Below are positions 1-11,738 of a DNA stretch of 64,000 nucleotides, one piece after another; positions within the stretch are counted from its first letter, which is position 1, and each line of letters begins with the position of its first letter. The notes under the pieces are model-generated. The model saw nothing but the letters and a program-made list of their open reading frames with translations, did not search any database and was not told the DNA's origin. Origin of the DNA: Pseudomonas songnenensis. GTDB lineage: Bacteria > Pseudomonadota > Gammaproteobacteria > Pseudomonadales > Pseudomonadaceae. Where the stretch lies: positions 372,001 to 436,000 of the forward strand of contig NZ_RFFN01000003.1 of the NCBI RefSeq assembly GCF_003696315.1, in the 5' to 3' direction. A program made the position numbers and the translations under genes.

Positions 1-638
1 GCAGTGGACATCAACGGCCTCGACGAACACATCCGCCCGGTGTTCCGTGGCCTGGCCGACCTTGGCCAGGTGCTGTCCCAGGCCGATCATGAGCGGCAAT
101 CCATGTCCGAACAGCTGAGCCAGTGCGCCAATGAGCTGCACGGTTCGATGGACGACCTGACGCTGAACATCAACCAGCAGGGCACCGTCATCGAACAGGC
201 CGGCAGCTCGGTCAAGCAGATGGTTCACCAGGCCGACGAGGTGGTCAGCAGCGCCCGCGACCTGGCGCAGTCGAGCCAGCGCATCCAGTCGGTGGTGCAG
301 ACCATCCAGCAGATCGCCGGGCAGACCAACCTGCTGGCGCTCAATGCCGCGATCGAGGCGGCACGCGCAGGCGAGCAAGGCCGCGGTTTCGCGGTGGTGG
401 CCGACGAGGTGCGCAAGCTGGCCGAGATCACCGGCAAGAATGCGGAGGAGATCGGCACCGACATCGATCGCCTGGCCAGCGAGATTCGCGCGGTGGCGCA
501 GCATATCGAGACCCAGTCGGCCGGTGTCGGCTCGCTGACCGGACTGCTCGATGCGCTGGAAAATTCGAGCAACCTCACCGCCGGCACCTCACGCCAGACC
601 AAGGGAGTCGCCGACCGGCTGATCGGCCTGACCGCGCG

Positions 639-642
<4 letters not shown>
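1..642 (+). CDS. Methyl-accepting chemotaxis protein, C-terminal part (5' end outside window)
   Basis: This is the cytoplasmic signalling end of a chemoreceptor, which controls the kinase CheA through CheW. The reading frame is open from base 1, so the gene starts upstream of the window and 213 residues are visible. The conserved hairpin tip is clear: [18 protein letters not shown], then [16 protein letters not shown], near residues 108-142. The flanking helices are heptad-rich and carry the Gln/Glu pairs typical of methylation helices. No C-terminal CheR-tethering pentapeptide is present; the protein ends in LTAR. The ligand-binding part is not in the window, so the stimulus cannot be given. 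The stop overlaps the end of the convergent helicase gene by 4 bases. Confidence 0.93.
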
Positions 643-2564
<1,922 letters not shown>

Positions 2565-2870
2565 GCGGCGGCGCTCCTGTGACGGGAGGCAGGAGGGTAA
2601 CAAAAGACAGCAGAGGGTACTGCGCATCGACCCGCCTGGCGCGCCGAACGTGGACCAGGCGCGACACCACCGGATCCTTGGGGACAGCCCAGTGGCGGAA
2701 CGGCCAGGCATTTCCGTCAATCGCACGGATTGGAATCCGCAATTACCGTTAGGCGCCTATCTACTTCTACGATGCCTGGGCTCCTGACAACAAGCACAAG
2801 CGACGCCGGGTCAGGTGATCCGGCAGGCAAAAACAGGACGGATCTATGAACCAGAACAGGATGCCCCGCG
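2565..2870. other. Intergenic region between recQ and the DUF2790 gene
   Basis: About 306 bases between divergent genes. It must hold the promoters of both, but I see no strong sigma-70 hexamer pair, no terminator and no repeat. An in-frame extension of recQ through this stretch lacks family resemblance, so I treat it as non-coding. Confidence 0.5.
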
Positions 2871-3113
2871 ATGCGTGCAACCCTTATTGCCACTGCCCTG
2901 CTGTTTACCTCTCTGGCCCAGGCTGATGATGCCAAGGCGCAGCCCTACACCTACGGCACCCGACTGGATGTCGCCTCGGTGCTGTCGGTGAAGATCAAAC
3001 CGACCCCCTACTGCGAGGTGACCGACGCGGAGCTGACCTATCGCGATTCCACCGGTACCGAACGCAAGCTGGCCTACCGGACGCTGTCAGAAGCCTGCAG
3101 GAACCAGAACTGA
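2871..3113 (+). CDS. Small exported DUF2790-family protein
   Basis: An 80-residue protein with a Sec signal peptide (MRATLIATALLFTSLAQADD, cleavage probably after QA). The mature part has the DUF2790 pattern known from pseudomonads: YTYGTRLDVASVLS, a cysteine near residue 50, LTYRDSTG, and a second cysteine near the C-terminus. The two cysteines could form a disulfide in the periplasm. Function is unknown; related small proteins in Pseudomonas are often reported as metal- or stress-responsive, but nothing here shows that. AGGA lies 9 bases before the ATG. It stands alone between divergent recQ and the convergent nitroreductase gene. Confidence 0.8.
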   Translation: MRATLIATALLFTSLAQADDAKAQPYTYGTRLDVASVLSVKIKPTPYCEVTDAELTYRDSTGTERKLAYRTLSEACRNQN

Positions 3114-3141
3114 GCGCCACGGACAGGGATCGATAGGTCGA

Positions 3142-3170
3142 GGCGGGAGCACGCAATGCGCCCTCCCGCC
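3142..3170. terminator. Hairpin between convergent genes, possible bidirectional terminator
   Basis: Arms GGCGGGAG (3142-3149) and CTCCCGCC (3163-3170) with a 13-base loop lie between the convergent DUF2790 and nitroreductase genes. There is no clear T-tract on either side, so terminator activity is inferred from position only. Confidence 0.45.
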
Positions 3171-3188
3171 CGGCCTTGCTGAGCGCGA

Positions 3189-3791
3189 TCAGAAGCGATC
3201 GCGGATGACCACCTCATCGAATGGTAGCTTGCCAATGCGCGGCTTCGGCTCGGCGGCACGCTTGCCCACCGCGACCATCAAGGCGATCACATGGTTGTCC
3301 GGCAGGTTGATCAGCTTGCCGACCGCATCGAAATCGAAGCCATCCATGGGGCATGAGTCGAGCCCCTTGGCCCGCGCGGCGAGCATCAATGTCTGCGCCA
3401 TCAGCCCGCAGCTGCGCATGGCTTCGTCACGCTGGACCTGCGGCTTGCCTCGGTAATAGGCGTCGATGGCGCCAGCCATGAAATACTGCACCTCGCTTGG
3501 TGCACCGTCCCAGACACGGCGGACGTTCTGTTCCCAGCTGTCGACCTGGGCGCAGATCACCACCAGCATCGAGGCATCGGTCATCTGCGCCTGGTTCCAG
3601 CCCACCTCGCGGATCTGGGCGCGCAGCGCCGGGTCGCTGACCTCGACGAACCGCACATGCTGCAGATTGAAGGCAGAAGGCGCCAGCAGCGCCAGCTGCA
3701 GCAGCTCGTCCTTTTCTTCACGGCTCAGCTGAAAGCTTGGGTCGTAGACCTTGACGGCGCGGCGAGTACGAATGGCTTCTTCGGTATGCAT
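3189..3791 (-). CDS. Nitroreductase family protein (FMN-dependent NAD(P)H oxidoreductase)
   Basis: A 200-residue member of the nitroreductase fold. These are homodimeric flavoenzymes that use FMN and NAD(P)H to reduce nitro compounds, quinones or enones. Family features: the N-terminal FMN phosphate-binding stretch IRTRRAVKVYD, the PSAFNLQH segment (equivalent to the usual PSxxNxQ), and the late GLDSCPMDGFD element. The start has GAGG 8 bases upstream. It precedes pckA on the same strand order as in P. aeruginosa (PA5190-like position, from memory) but is separated from it by a terminator, so it is probably its own unit. The physiological substrate cannot be told from sequence. Confidence 0.87.
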   Translation of the reverse strand: MHTEEAIRTRRAVKVYDPSFQLSREEKDELLQLALLAPSAFNLQHVRFVEVSDPALRAQIREVGWNQAQMTDASMLVVICAQVDSWEQNVRRVWDGAPSEVQYFMAGAIDAYYRGKPQVQRDEAMRSCGLMAQTLMLAARAKGLDSCPMDGFDFDAVGKLINLPDNHVIALMVAVGKRAAEPKPRIGKLPFDEVVIRDRF

Positions 3792-3911
3792 GGCGAGTCC
3801 TCACGGGAGAAAGGTGGCGCCATGCTAAGGGGGTCGATCGATCGAATCCACGGGACTCCACCGATCACGATCATCGAGTCGCTCGATGCGTTTCCGGTGC
3901 TGCATAAACGC

Positions 3912-3936
3912 AAAAGCCGCCCGAAGGCGGCTTTTT
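3912..3936 (-). terminator. Rho-independent terminator of pckA
   Basis: Stem AAAAGCCGCC / GGCGGCTTTT with loop CGAA, immediately after the pckA stop on the minus strand. The A/T ends give a U-tract in both directions. Confidence 0.85.
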
Positions 3937-3955
3937 CGATGACGCAGCAGGCAGC

Positions 3956-5500
3956 TTAGAGCTGCGGACCGGCGTTGCGGATGGCGTCGGAGACGTCGAA
4001 CTTCTTGAAGTTCTCGACGAACTTCGCCGCCAGTTCCTTTGCAGCCTGATCGTAGGCGCTCTTGTCGGCCCAGGTGTTGCGCGGGTTCAGCAACTGGGTA
4101 TCGACGCCGGCGACGGCCTTCGGCACGTCCAGGTTGATGATCGGCAGGTGCTCGGTTTCGGCACCTATCAGCGCGCCGCTCTGGATCGCCGCGATCACCG
4201 CACGGGTAGTCGGGATGTTGAAGCGCTTGCCGACACCGTAGCCACCACCGGTCCAACCGGTGTTGACGAGGTAGACCTTGGAGCCGAAGCCGTTGATGCG
4301 CTTGATCAGCAGCTCGGCGTACTCGCCAGCCGGACGCGGGAAGAACGGCGCGCCGAAGCAGGTGGAGAAGGTCGACTTGATGCCGCTGCCCGAACCCATC
4401 TCGGTGGAACCGACCAGTGCGGTGTAACCGGAGAGGAAGTGGTAGGCGGCCTGCTCGTTGTTCAGGATCGACACGGGCGGCAGCACGCCGGTCAGGTCGC
4501 AGGTGAGGAAGATCACCGCATTCGGCTCGCCACCGAGGTTCTTCTCGGAACGCTTCTCGACGTGCTGCAGCGGGTAGGCCGCGCGGCTGTTCTGGGTCAG
4601 GCTGGCATCGGCGTAGTCGGGCAGACGGGTACGCTCGTCGAGCACCACGTTCTCCAGCACGGCACCGAACTTGATGGCCTTCCAGATTACCGGCTCGTTC
4701 TTCTCGGACAGGTCGATGCACTTGGCGTAGCAGCCGCCTTCGATATTGAACACGCGGCCAACGCCCCAGCCGTGCTCGTCGTCACCGATCAGGTAGCGGC
4801 TCTCGTCGGCCGACAGGGTGGTCTTGCCGGTACCGGACAGACCGAAGAACAGGGTGGTGTCGCCGTCTTCGCCAATGTTGGCGGCGCAGTGCATCGGCAG
4901 CACGTCAACGTCCGGCAGCAGGAAATTCTGCACGGAGAACATGGCTTTCTTCATTTCACCGGCGTACTGCATGCCGGCGATCAGCACCTTCTTCTCGGCG
5001 AAGTTGATGATCACACAGCCATCGGAATTGGTGCCGTCGCGCTCGGGAACGCACTGGAAGAACGGTGCGTTGAGGATGCGCCACTCGCTCAGGCTGGCCT
5101 GGTTGAACTGCTCCGGGGTGATGAACAGGCAACGGCCGAACAGGTTGTGCCAGGCGGTCTCGGTGGTCATCTTGACCGGCAGGTAGTGCTCGGGATCGGC
5201 ACCGACATGGACATGGGAGACGAAGCTGTCGCGCTCGGCGATGTAGGCTTCGACGCGATTCCACAGCGCTTCGAAGTTGCCCGCCGGGAACGGACGGTTG
5301 ATCGGGCCCCAGGCGATCTTGTGCTGGGTGCTCGGCTCTTCGACGATGAAGCGGTCAGCCGGAGAACGACCCGTGCGGTGCCCGGTCTTCACCACCAGAG
5401 AGCCATTGGCGGACAATTCGCCCTCTCCGCGCTTGACGGCTTCTTCAATCAGTTGAGCGGTGCTGATGTCGGTGTACACGGCGTTGGTGGCTTGCGTCAT
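3956..5500 (-). CDS. pckA: Phosphoenolpyruvate carboxykinase (ATP)
   Basis: Catalyses oxaloacetate + ATP to phosphoenolpyruvate + CO2 + ADP, the entry to gluconeogenesis from organic acids. The protein is 514 aa, the usual length. Visible motifs: [11 protein letters not shown] near the N-terminus (substrate-binding Arg), the P-loop [14 protein letters not shown] near residue 225, the metal-site region around SADESR, the kinase-2 stretch [10 protein letters not shown], and the C-terminal region with [14 protein letters not shown]. The ATG at 5500 starts the conserved [11 protein letters not shown]; the frame is open for about 100 codons more upstream, but that part is unlike the family. A strong hairpin terminator follows the stop. 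Transcribed alone. Confidence 0.97.
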   Translation of the reverse strand: MTQATNAVYTDISTAQLIEEAVKRGEGELSANGSLVVKTGHRTGRSPADRFIVEEPSTQHKIAWGPINRPFPAGNFEALWNRVEAYIAERDSFVSHVHVGADPEHYLPVKMTTETAWHNLFGRCLFITPEQFNQASLSEWRILNAPFFQCVPERDGTNSDGCVIINFAEKKVLIAGMQYAGEMKKAMFSVQNFLLPDVDVLPMHCAANIGEDGDTTLFFGLSGTGKTTLSADESRYLIGDDEHGWGVGRVFNIEGGCYAKCIDLSEKNEPVIWKAIKFGAVLENVVLDERTRLPDYADASLTQNSRAAYPLQHVEKRSEKNLGGEPNAVIFLTCDLTGVLPPVSILNNEQAAYHFLSGYTALVGSTEMGSGSGIKSTFSTCFGAPFFPRPAGEYAELLIKRINGFGSKVYLVNTGWTGGGYGVGKRFNIPTTRAVIAAIQSGALIGAETEHLPIINLDVPKAVAGVDTQLLNPRNTWADKSAYDQAAKELAAKFVENFKKFDVSDAIRNAGPQL

Positions 5501-5718
5501 GAGTGTTCCCGTCGGCCCTGGGCCGATTCCTCCATGCTGTTGTAGCCCGCCAAAGAGCGAACTACATCGAAAAAAGTGCGCGCGATTATGCCAGATAATG
5601 CGCCGCGCTGGGTATGAGGCCGTGATGGCCAAATAGTTCATTACCTGGCTACCGTTCCACCCCCGCCTCGTTCCCATCCCATCAGCACCAACGGCTGACA
5701 GGTGCGCAGCCGCTGACT

Positions 5719-6606
5719 TCAGTGACGAGTGTCCGATGGGCTGTCGCTGCCACCCCCGGCGAACAGCTGGGCCACATCGGCAGCGTCGTAGGTGTATTTC
5801 TCGTTGCAGAACTGGCAATCGATACTCACCGCCCCGCCCCGCTCGGCCACGAGCTGCTGCGCATCTTCCTCACCCAGGCTGATCAATGCACGAGCCGAGC
5901 GCTCGCGCGAACAGCTGCAGCGGAAACGGATCGGCAGTGCATCGAACAGGCGCAGTTGCTCTTCGTGATAGAGACGGTGCAACACCGTCTCGCCATCCAG
6001 GCCCAGCAACTCTTCGGCTGTCAGCGTATCGGCAAGGGTACGCAGGTGCTGCCAACTGGCGTCGCGCTCCTCGGCATCCCTGATGCGGTCGGCCGGCAGC
6101 TGCTGCAACAGCAATCCACAGGCGCGACGGCTGTCGGCATTGAGCCAGAAGCGCGTCGGCAGCTGCTCGGAAGCGGCGAAGTAGTTGGTCAGGCATTCCG
6201 CCAGATTGACGCCATCCAGATCGACGATGCCCTGATAGCGCTGACCATTGGCGGGGTCGACGGTGATCGCCAGCATGCCTTCGGGCATCAGCTCGCCCAG
6301 GGTGGCACCAGCCTGGATCTGCTCGGCATGGTAGCGGGCGATACCGCGCACATCGCGGGCGCTGGAACACTCGACCATCAACAGGGGCACGGCGCCGCTG
6401 GAGCGCGCCTGGAGAATCAACAGCCCGTCGAACTTGAGCGTGCCAACCAGCAAGGCAGCGGCAGCCAGCAATTCGCCAAGCAGCTGAGCGACGGGTTCCG
6501 GGTAGCTGTGCTTGGCCAGGACATGCTGGAAGCTCTGGTCTAGCGTGGCGATCTCGCCGCGAACATCGGAATCATCGAAGAGAAAACGCTGGGTCTGGTC
6601 GGACAT
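5719..6606 (-). CDS. hslO: Redox-regulated chaperone Hsp33
   Basis: Hsp33 is a cytoplasmic holdase switched on by oxidation: zinc-bound reduced cysteines form disulfides and expose a client-binding surface. The four C-terminal cysteines of the switch are present as CSC (near residue 235) and CQFC (near residue 270). The N-terminal domain begins [18 protein letters not shown], as in the family. Length 295 aa is normal. The ATG at 6606 was chosen on this conserved start; a longer frame upstream is not conserved. It lies downstream of the PAP2 gene in divergent orientation and upstream of pckA, the order known from P. aeruginosa. Confidence 0.96.
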   Translation of the reverse strand: MSDQTQRFLFDDSDVRGEIATLDQSFQHVLAKHSYPEPVAQLLGELLAAAALLVGTLKFDGLLILQARSSGAVPLLMVECSSARDVRGIARYHAEQIQAGATLGELMPEGMLAITVDPANGQRYQGIVDLDGVNLAECLTNYFAASEQLPTRFWLNADSRRACGLLLQQLPADRIRDAEERDASWQHLRTLADTLTAEELLGLDGETVLHRLYHEEQLRLFDALPIRFRCSCSRERSARALISLGEEDAQQLVAERGGAVSIDCQFCNEKYTYDAADVAQLFAGGGSDSPSDTRH

Positions 6607-6802
6607 GCCGGGGCTCGCAGGAAACGGCGGAGGAAGCGGCGATTTTAGGCACAAAGCAAGCGCGGACCAAGGGTGACCGCCGGATGGCTGCCCGAAGCCC
6701 GCCGAAGCTGAACCGCGGCTGAACGGCTGGCAGATGGCCAGGACAGGCGCAATGGCGCGCACTACCATCGCGCGCCATCGAAATCCGCAGTCGAAATCAG
6801 CC

Positions 6803-7594
6803 ATGTCCTTGAATACCCCGCAGGCCCGCTGGCGCCCGCTGCCATTGCTCGCCTCGCATCTGTTCGCCGGGCTGCTGTTGCTCAGCTGGCTATGGCCGAC
6901 CACCCGGGCGTTATGGAACGCCGTCGACCACGCAGTGTTTCACCTGCTCAACGGCTCGCTAGGGGCTGTCGGATGGTGGGACTGGCTGTGGGCACTGAGC
7001 AGTATTCGCGTATTCGACATTCTCGTCGGCGCGCTGCTGCTGACCCTGCTGATTCGCCGCGACTGGCTGTTCGCCCAGCACCAGCTGCGCCCGGCGCTAT
7101 TCACCTTCATCGGCTTGTTGCTGGTGCTGCTGGTCATCCGCGTGCTGGTGACCAAACTGGCCAGCCACTTCGGCTGGCAGCATGCCAGTCCGTCGCTCGA
7201 GATCCCCGCTGCTTACCACCTGAGCGATCACTTTCCGCTGCTCGAGCGGGTGTTCGAACTCAAGGACCGGTCCAGCCGCAGCTTTCCTGGCGACCACGCC
7301 TCGGTGCTGCTGATCTGGGGCCTGTTCATGGCGCTGTTTGCCCGTGGCGCACGGCTCGCCGTGGTGCTAGGCGTCACGCTGCTGTTCATGCTGCCGCGCC
7401 TGGTCGCCGGCGCGCACTGGTTCAGCGACGATTTCGTCGGCGGCCTGCTGATCGCCGCGCTGGCACTCGGCTGGGGTTACTGCACGCCGGTCGCCGCGCA
7501 TATCGCGGCACTGCTGCAATGGATCGCCCGCCCGCCGATGCAGCTTGCCGGCAAATTACCGCTGCTACGACGGATGGCTGTGCTGCGTTACTAG
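6803..7594 (+). CDS. PAP2-family membrane phosphatase
   Basis: An integral inner-membrane phosphatase of the type 2 phosphatidic acid phosphatase superfamily. The three-part active site is recognisable: K-D-R-S-S-R before SFPGDHA (motifs 1 and 2, near residues 154-165), and [16 protein letters not shown] (motif 3 with its His and Asp, near 200-215). Around six hydrophobic segments surround these. Family members act on lipid phosphates or pyrophosphates such as undecaprenyl-PP, or transfer phosphate to lipid A; the substrate here is not decidable. The ATG at 6803 gives 263 aa; an ATG at 6752 is possible and neither has a strong Shine-Dalgarno. The stop overlaps convergent hslR by 4 bases. Confidence 0.85.
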   Translation: MSLNTPQARWRPLPLLASHLFAGLLLLSWLWPTTRALWNAVDHAVFHLLNGSLGAVGWWDWLWALSSIRVFDILVGALLLTLLIRRDWLFAQHQLRPALFTFIGLLLVLLVIRVLVTKLASHFGWQHASPSLEIPAAYHLSDHFPLLERVFELKDRSSRSFPGDHASVLLIWGLFMALFARGARLAVVLGVTLLFMLPRLVAGAHWFSDDFVGGLLIAALALGWGYCTPVAAHIAALLQWIARPPMQLAGKLPLLRRMAVLRY

Positions 7595-7989
7595 CCAGGT
7601 TTGAAATCGCGCAGCAGCTGGATCTGCCGGCGCTGCTTCTTGCTCGGCCGACCATCCGTCTGCATGCCCAGCGCGCCCGCCTTGCGCTGGGCCGCGGCGT
7701 CCTCGCGCGCGGCCAGGCTCTGTGGCGTCTCTTCATAGAGCATCTGCGCCTCGGGTGCACCGCGGCGGACAGCGGACAGCGCACGGATGACCACCGTTCG
7801 CTCGTCGAAGCCGATGCGAATCACCAGCTCGTCACCCAGCCTGGGCTCCTTGCTGGGCTTGCAGCGCTCGCCGCGACAGTGCACCTTGCCACCCTCGATG
7901 GCAGCCTTGGCCAATGCGCGGGTCTTGAAGAAGCGCGCGGCCCACAACCACTTGTCCAGGCGCACCTTGTCGTCGTCTTTTTCAGCCAT
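7591..7989 (-). CDS. hslR: Ribosome-associated heat shock protein Hsp15 (S4 RNA-binding domain)
   Basis: Hsp15 binds free 50S subunits that carry a stalled nascent chain and helps recycle them. The 132-residue protein starts with the S4 RNA-binding fold, VRLDKWLWAARFFKTR, then GGKVHCRGERCKPS and GDELVIRIG, and ends in a basic tail ([19 protein letters not shown]). Length and tail match the E. coli family. It lies tail to tail with the PAP2 gene (4-base overlap) and divergent from rimB. Confidence 0.93.
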   Translation of the reverse strand: MAEKDDDKVRLDKWLWAARFFKTRALAKAAIEGGKVHCRGERCKPSKEPRLGDELVIRIGFDERTVVIRALSAVRRGAPEAQMLYEETPQSLAAREDAAAQRKAGALGMQTDGRPSKKQRRQIQLLRDFKPG

Positions 7990-8090
7990 CTTCCAGCTCT
8001 ATCTCCTGCACGTCGTTCTAGGGTGTTACAGACGGATGCAGTTGTCATGCGCGCCGACTAGAATGCCGGCAAAATCTTCGGACGCCCCCA

Positions 8091-8558
8091 TTGAAGAGAC
8101 TCGACCCCCATACCGTGATCGGTCTGCGTGAGTGGATCGCCCTGCCGGATCTCGGTGTGGTGGGCCTGCGCGCCAAGGTTGATACCGGCGCCAGCACCTC
8201 GGCACTGCACGCTACCGACATCAGCGAATTCGAACGCGATGGGCAGCGCTGGGTTCGCTTCACCGCGCACCTGGGCACGCTGGTGCAGCGCCGCCATCGC
8301 TGCGAGGCGCCGCTGGTCACCCGCAAGCTGATCAAGAGTTCCAATGGCCAGGTCCAGACCCGCTACGTGGTGCGCACCCTGCTCGCGCTGGGCAGCCATG
8401 TCTGGCCGGTGGAGTTCACCCTGACCTGCCGCAAGACCATGCGCTACCGCCTGCTGCTCGGCTCCAAGGCGCTGATCGACGGGCAATGGCTGATCGATCC
8501 GTCGCGAACCTACATCCAGGACAAACCCCAGATCCTCACTTCCTCCGGTGCTCAATGA
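8091..8558 (+). CDS. rimB: RimB-like retropepsin-type aspartic protease
   Basis: A 155-residue protein of the ATP-dependent zinc protease / RimB family. The single aspartic-protease-like motif [12 protein letters not shown] sits near residue 30. In P. fluorescens the neighbouring rim genes control glutamation of ribosomal protein S6, with RimB as a protease partner of the ligase RimK; I assign the role from that family and from the overlap with rimK. The start is uncertain: TTG at 8091 keeps the sequence [15 protein letters not shown], while GTG at 8115 would begin at VIGLREW. No clear ribosome-binding site is seen for either. The last bases overlap the rimK start (ATGA), implying coupled translation. 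Confidence 0.88.
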   Translation: MKRLDPHTVIGLREWIALPDLGVVGLRAKVDTGASTSALHATDISEFERDGQRWVRFTAHLGTLVQRRHRCEAPLVTRKLIKSSNGQVQTRYVVRTLLALGSHVWPVEFTLTCRKTMRYRLLLGSKALIDGQWLIDPSRTYIQDKPQILTSSGAQ

Positions 8559-9460
8559 AAATCGCCGTGCTGTCGCGCAATCCGCGCCTGTATTCCACCC
8601 GACGCCTGGTCGAAGCCGGTCAGCAGCGGGGCCATGAGGTGGTGGTGATCGATACGCTGCGCGCGTACATGAACATTGCCAGTCACAAGCCGCAGATCCA
8701 TTACCGCGGCAAGCCGCTGGAAGGGTTCGATGCGGTGATCCCGCGTATCGGCGCCTCGGTGACCTTCTATGGCTGCGCCGTACTGCGCCAGTTCGAGATG
8801 CAGGGCGTATTCCCGCTCAACGAGTCGGTCGCCATCGCCCGCTCGCGCGACAAGCTGCGCGCCCTGCAATTGCTGTCGCGCCGCGGCGTCGGCCTGCCGG
8901 TGACCGGCTTCGCCCACTCGCCGGACGACATTCCCGACCTGATCCGCATGGTCAACGGCGCCCCGCTGGTGATCAAGGTGCTGGAAGGCACCCAGGGCAT
9001 CGGCGTAGTGCTCTGCGAAACCGAGAAGGCTGCCGAGTCGGTGATCGAGGCCTTCATGGGCCTCAAGCAGGACATCATGGTGCAGGAGTACATCAAGGAA
9101 GCCGGCGGCGCCGATATCCGCTGCTTCGTCGTCGGCGACAAGGTCATTGCCGCGATGAAACGCCAGGCCAAGCCCGGCGAATTCCGCTCCAACCTGCACC
9201 GCGGCGGCTCCGCCAGCCTGATCAAGATCACCCCGGAAGAGCGCATGACCGCCATTCGCGCGGCCAAGGTGATGGGCCTGAACGTCGCCGGCGTCGACAT
9301 CCTGCGTTCCAACCACGGACCGCTGGTGATGGAGGTGAACTCCTCGCCGGGTCTGGCCGGCATCGAGGAAACCACCGGCAAGGACGTCGCCGGGCTGATC
9401 ATCCAGTACCTGGAAAAGAACGGCGGTCCGCACCTGACCCGCACCAAGGGCAAGGGCTGA
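8555..9460 (+). CDS. rimK: Ribosomal protein S6--L-glutamate ligase RimK
   Basis: An ATP-grasp ligase that adds glutamate residues to the C-terminus of ribosomal protein S6 and so changes ribosome function. The 301 residues match the usual length. It begins [18 protein letters not shown]; the ATP-grasp core includes [15 protein letters not shown], the metal-binding [15 protein letters not shown] near residue 265, and the hinge segment [16 protein letters not shown]. Its ATG overlaps the rimB stop. No hairpin is evident in the 21 bases that separate it from the convergent envZ. Confidence 0.96.
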   Translation: MKIAVLSRNPRLYSTRRLVEAGQQRGHEVVVIDTLRAYMNIASHKPQIHYRGKPLEGFDAVIPRIGASVTFYGCAVLRQFEMQGVFPLNESVAIARSRDKLRALQLLSRRGVGLPVTGFAHSPDDIPDLIRMVNGAPLVIKVLEGTQGIGVVLCETEKAAESVIEAFMGLKQDIMVQEYIKEAGGADIRCFVVGDKVIAAMKRQAKPGEFRSNLHRGGSASLIKITPEERMTAIRAAKVMGLNVAGVDILRSNHGPLVMEVNSSPGLAGIEETTGKDVAGLIIQYLEKNGGPHLTRTKGKG

Positions 9461-9481
9461 CCACCCAGCCCTGCGTGCCGG

Positions 9482-10813
9482 CTACTCCGCCGGCTTGCCC
9501 TGCACCGCATCGCGCGGCAACAGCAAGCCCAGCGGCAGGCTGACCCGCGCTTCCAGGCCACCGCCCTCGCGGTTGCGCAGCTCGACGATACCGCCGTGCT
9601 GCGAGGCGATGCGCTTGACGATCGCCAGGCCCAGCCCGGCGCCCTGCCCGCCACGGGCACGATCGCCGCGAATGAACGGATTGAAGATGCCTTCCAGCTC
9701 GGCCGGATCGACCCCCGGGCCACGGTCCAGCACGCTGAGCACCACGTAGGGCGCGTGCTGGTCGCCAGAAACATAGGCAGCCACTTCGACGCCGCCACCG
9801 GCGTAACGCAGGGCGTTCTCGATCAGGTTCACCAGCAGGCGCTTGATCGACACCCGACGCAAGGCGAACGGTGGCATCGGTTCGACGCACAGACGCACGG
9901 TTTCCTGCTGCTGATTGTAGGGCGCAACCACTTCACGGATCAGCTCGCCGAGGTCGGTGGTTTCCACCGGCTCGTCGCTGCCGTCGCGGACGAAGGCAAG
10001 GAACTGGTCGAGGATCGCGTTCATGTCCTCGACGTCGCGGATCATGTCCTCGGTCAGCTCGTCGTCACTGCTCATCAGCTCCAGCGACAGGCGCAGGCGC
10101 GTCAGCGGCGTGCGCAGGTCGTGGGAAACCCCGGCAAGCATCAGCTCGCGCTCGCGACCGGCCTGCTCGACGTCTTCGGCCATCTGGTTGAAGGCGCGGT
10201 AGACCTCGGTCATCTCGCTCGGCGTGTCGCTGATCGGCAGGCGGACGCGCCGGCCCTTGCCGATCTGCCGCGCGGCGAAGACCAGCCGCTTGAGCGGCAG
10301 GTTGAGCTGGCTGACAAAGATCCAGGCCGCGCCGGTGGACAGCAGGCCGATCCCCAGGAACCAGCCAAGCACGCTCCAGATGCGCTGGCCACGCAGCGGA
10401 TAGGCATAGAGCGGCACCTGTACCCAGTCCGGCCCCAGATTCGGCGCGCGCACCCAGATCGCCGTGGACGGCTGGATGCGCACGCGCACCTCGGTATCGT
10501 CGCCCAGCTCGTCACGCATCTGACGCTGGAAGATCTCGGTATAGGGCCAGTGATACTCGCTGCGCGGCACGTTCTGCTCGGCCACCAGCTGCAGGCCGGC
10601 GGCACGGCCGATGCGGTCGCGGTCCTCCAGATCGGCGGCCCAGTAGGCGCGCAGGGTCAGCGCCGCCCCGTGGCTGTACTGGCGGTCCACCAGCACGTCC
10701 TCGTTGGTCATCAGATAGACCAGCGTGAGGACCTTGGAGAACAGCACCACGATCAGCACCATCCACAGGGTGCGGGCGAAGAAGCTTTGCGGGAACCAGA
10801 GCGGAGTCTTCAT
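9482..10813 (-). CDS. envZ: Sensor histidine kinase EnvZ/AmgS
   Basis: The membrane sensor of the OmpR/EnvZ pair, called AmgS in P. aeruginosa where it responds to envelope stress caused by misfolded membrane proteins and aminoglycosides. Order: transmembrane helix near residues 12-33, periplasmic domain of about 110 residues, second transmembrane helix near 143-168, HAMP linker, dimerisation/phosphoacceptor helix with GVSHDLRTPLTRL (His near residue 230), then HATPase boxes NLIENALRYA, DRGPGVD and GAGLGLAIVKRIASQHGG. Length 443 aa. It follows ompR by 76 bases that contain a strong hairpin. Confidence 0.93.
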   Translation of the reverse strand: MKTPLWFPQSFFARTLWMVLIVVLFSKVLTLVYLMTNEDVLVDRQYSHGAALTLRAYWAADLEDRDRIGRAAGLQLVAEQNVPRSEYHWPYTEIFQRQMRDELGDDTEVRVRIQPSTAIWVRAPNLGPDWVQVPLYAYPLRGQRIWSVLGWFLGIGLLSTGAAWIFVSQLNLPLKRLVFAARQIGKGRRVRLPISDTPSEMTEVYRAFNQMAEDVEQAGRERELMLAGVSHDLRTPLTRLRLSLELMSSDDELTEDMIRDVEDMNAILDQFLAFVRDGSDEPVETTDLGELIREVVAPYNQQQETVRLCVEPMPPFALRRVSIKRLLVNLIENALRYAGGGVEVAAYVSGDQHAPYVVLSVLDRGPGVDPAELEGIFNPFIRGDRARGGQGAGLGLAIVKRIASQHGGIVELRNREGGGLEARVSLPLGLLLPRDAVQGKPAE

Positions 10814-10835
10814 GAAAAAGCGGCGGCACGCCTCG

Positions 10836-10869
10836 GGCTGCGGGTAACGAGGCTATCGCGCCCGCAGCC
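10836..10869 (-). promoter_or_regulatory. Hairpin between ompR and envZ
   Basis: Perfect 9-base arms GGCTGCGGG (10836-10844) and CCCGCAGCC (10861-10869). The arms are bordered by CCTCGG and CCGAGG, which can lengthen the stem. It lacks a T-tract, so it may stabilise the upstream ompR message or lower readthrough into envZ; that role is inference. Confidence 0.5.
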
Positions 10870-10889
10870 GGTGGCACGCCGAGGTCGAC

Positions 10890-11624
10890 TCACTTGTTGC
10901 CGTCCGGCACGAACACGTAACCCACACCCCAGACGGTCTGGATGTAGCGCGGTTTGGACGGGTCCGGCTCGATCAGCCGGCGCAGGCGGGAAATCTGCAC
11001 GTCGATGGAGCGCTCCAGCGCATCCCACTCGCGACCGCGGGCGAGGTTCATCAGCTTGTCCCGGGTCAGCGGCTCGCGGGCGTGCTGCACCAGCGCCTTG
11101 AGCACCGCGAACTCGCCGGTGGTGAGCATGTGCACCTCGTTGCCCTTCTTCAGCTCGCGAGTCGCCAGCGACAGTTCGTACTCGCCGAAGGTGACGGTCT
11201 CGTCTTCGCTGGCCGGGGCGCCGGGCACCTGCGGCGCCTGCCGACGCAGCACCGCACGGATGCGCGCGAGCAGCTCGCGGGGGTTGAAGGGCTTGGCCAG
11301 GTAGTCATCGGCACCCTGCTCCAGACCCTGGATACGACTGGCCTCGTCGCCCTTGGCGGTGAGCATGATGATCGGGATCTGGTTGTTCGCCTCCCGCAGC
11401 CGGCGACAGGCGGACAGCCCGTCCTCGCCCGGCATCATCAGGTCGAGCACCACCAGCTGGAACAGCTCGCGGCCGAGCAGGCGGTCCATCTGCTCGGTGT
11501 TCTCCACGGTACGGACGCGGTAGCCCTGCTCATCGAGAAAACGCTCAAGCAGACGCCGCAGACGGGCATCGTCATCGACGATGAGGATCTTTTCGCCTTC
11601 GTTGGCTTGCGCAGTGCTGCTCAT
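10890..11624 (-). CDS. ompR: Response regulator OmpR/AmgR
   Basis: A 244-residue transcription factor with an N-terminal receiver domain (acidic pair DDD near residue 17, phosphoacceptor Asp in VVLDLMMPGEDG near residue 60, and the Lys of LAKPFNPRELLAR near 110) and a C-terminal OmpR-type winged helix (LTTGEFAVLKALV, then RSIDVQISRLRRLIEPD and the wing YIQTVWGVGYVF). It is phosphorylated by the adjacent kinase. GGGAG lies 5 bases upstream of the ATG. The cellulose operon begins about 700 bases away, beyond dgkA; OmpR-type regulators influence cellulose and curli in enterics, but no direct link can be shown here. Confidence 0.94.
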   Translation of the reverse strand: MSSTAQANEGEKILIVDDDARLRRLLERFLDEQGYRVRTVENTEQMDRLLGRELFQLVVLDLMMPGEDGLSACRRLREANNQIPIIMLTAKGDEASRIQGLEQGADDYLAKPFNPRELLARIRAVLRRQAPQVPGAPASEDETVTFGEYELSLATRELKKGNEVHMLTTGEFAVLKALVQHAREPLTRDKLMNLARGREWDALERSIDVQISRLRRLIEPDPSKPRYIQTVWGVGYVFVPDGNK

Positions 11625-11738
11625 GGAAACTCCCAGATGGTCGACGGCGCATTATTGCGCAGTGTGGATCGGCCCTACTGACAGCCATTGTTAGCAGATT
11701 TTTCGCGCAACCGTCTCGCTCCGGGCGCCTAGCAGACT

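Noticed and set aside
4148..5545. 465-codon plus-strand frame over pckA
   Set aside because: Shadow of pckA; it reads through conserved pckA codons in antisense.
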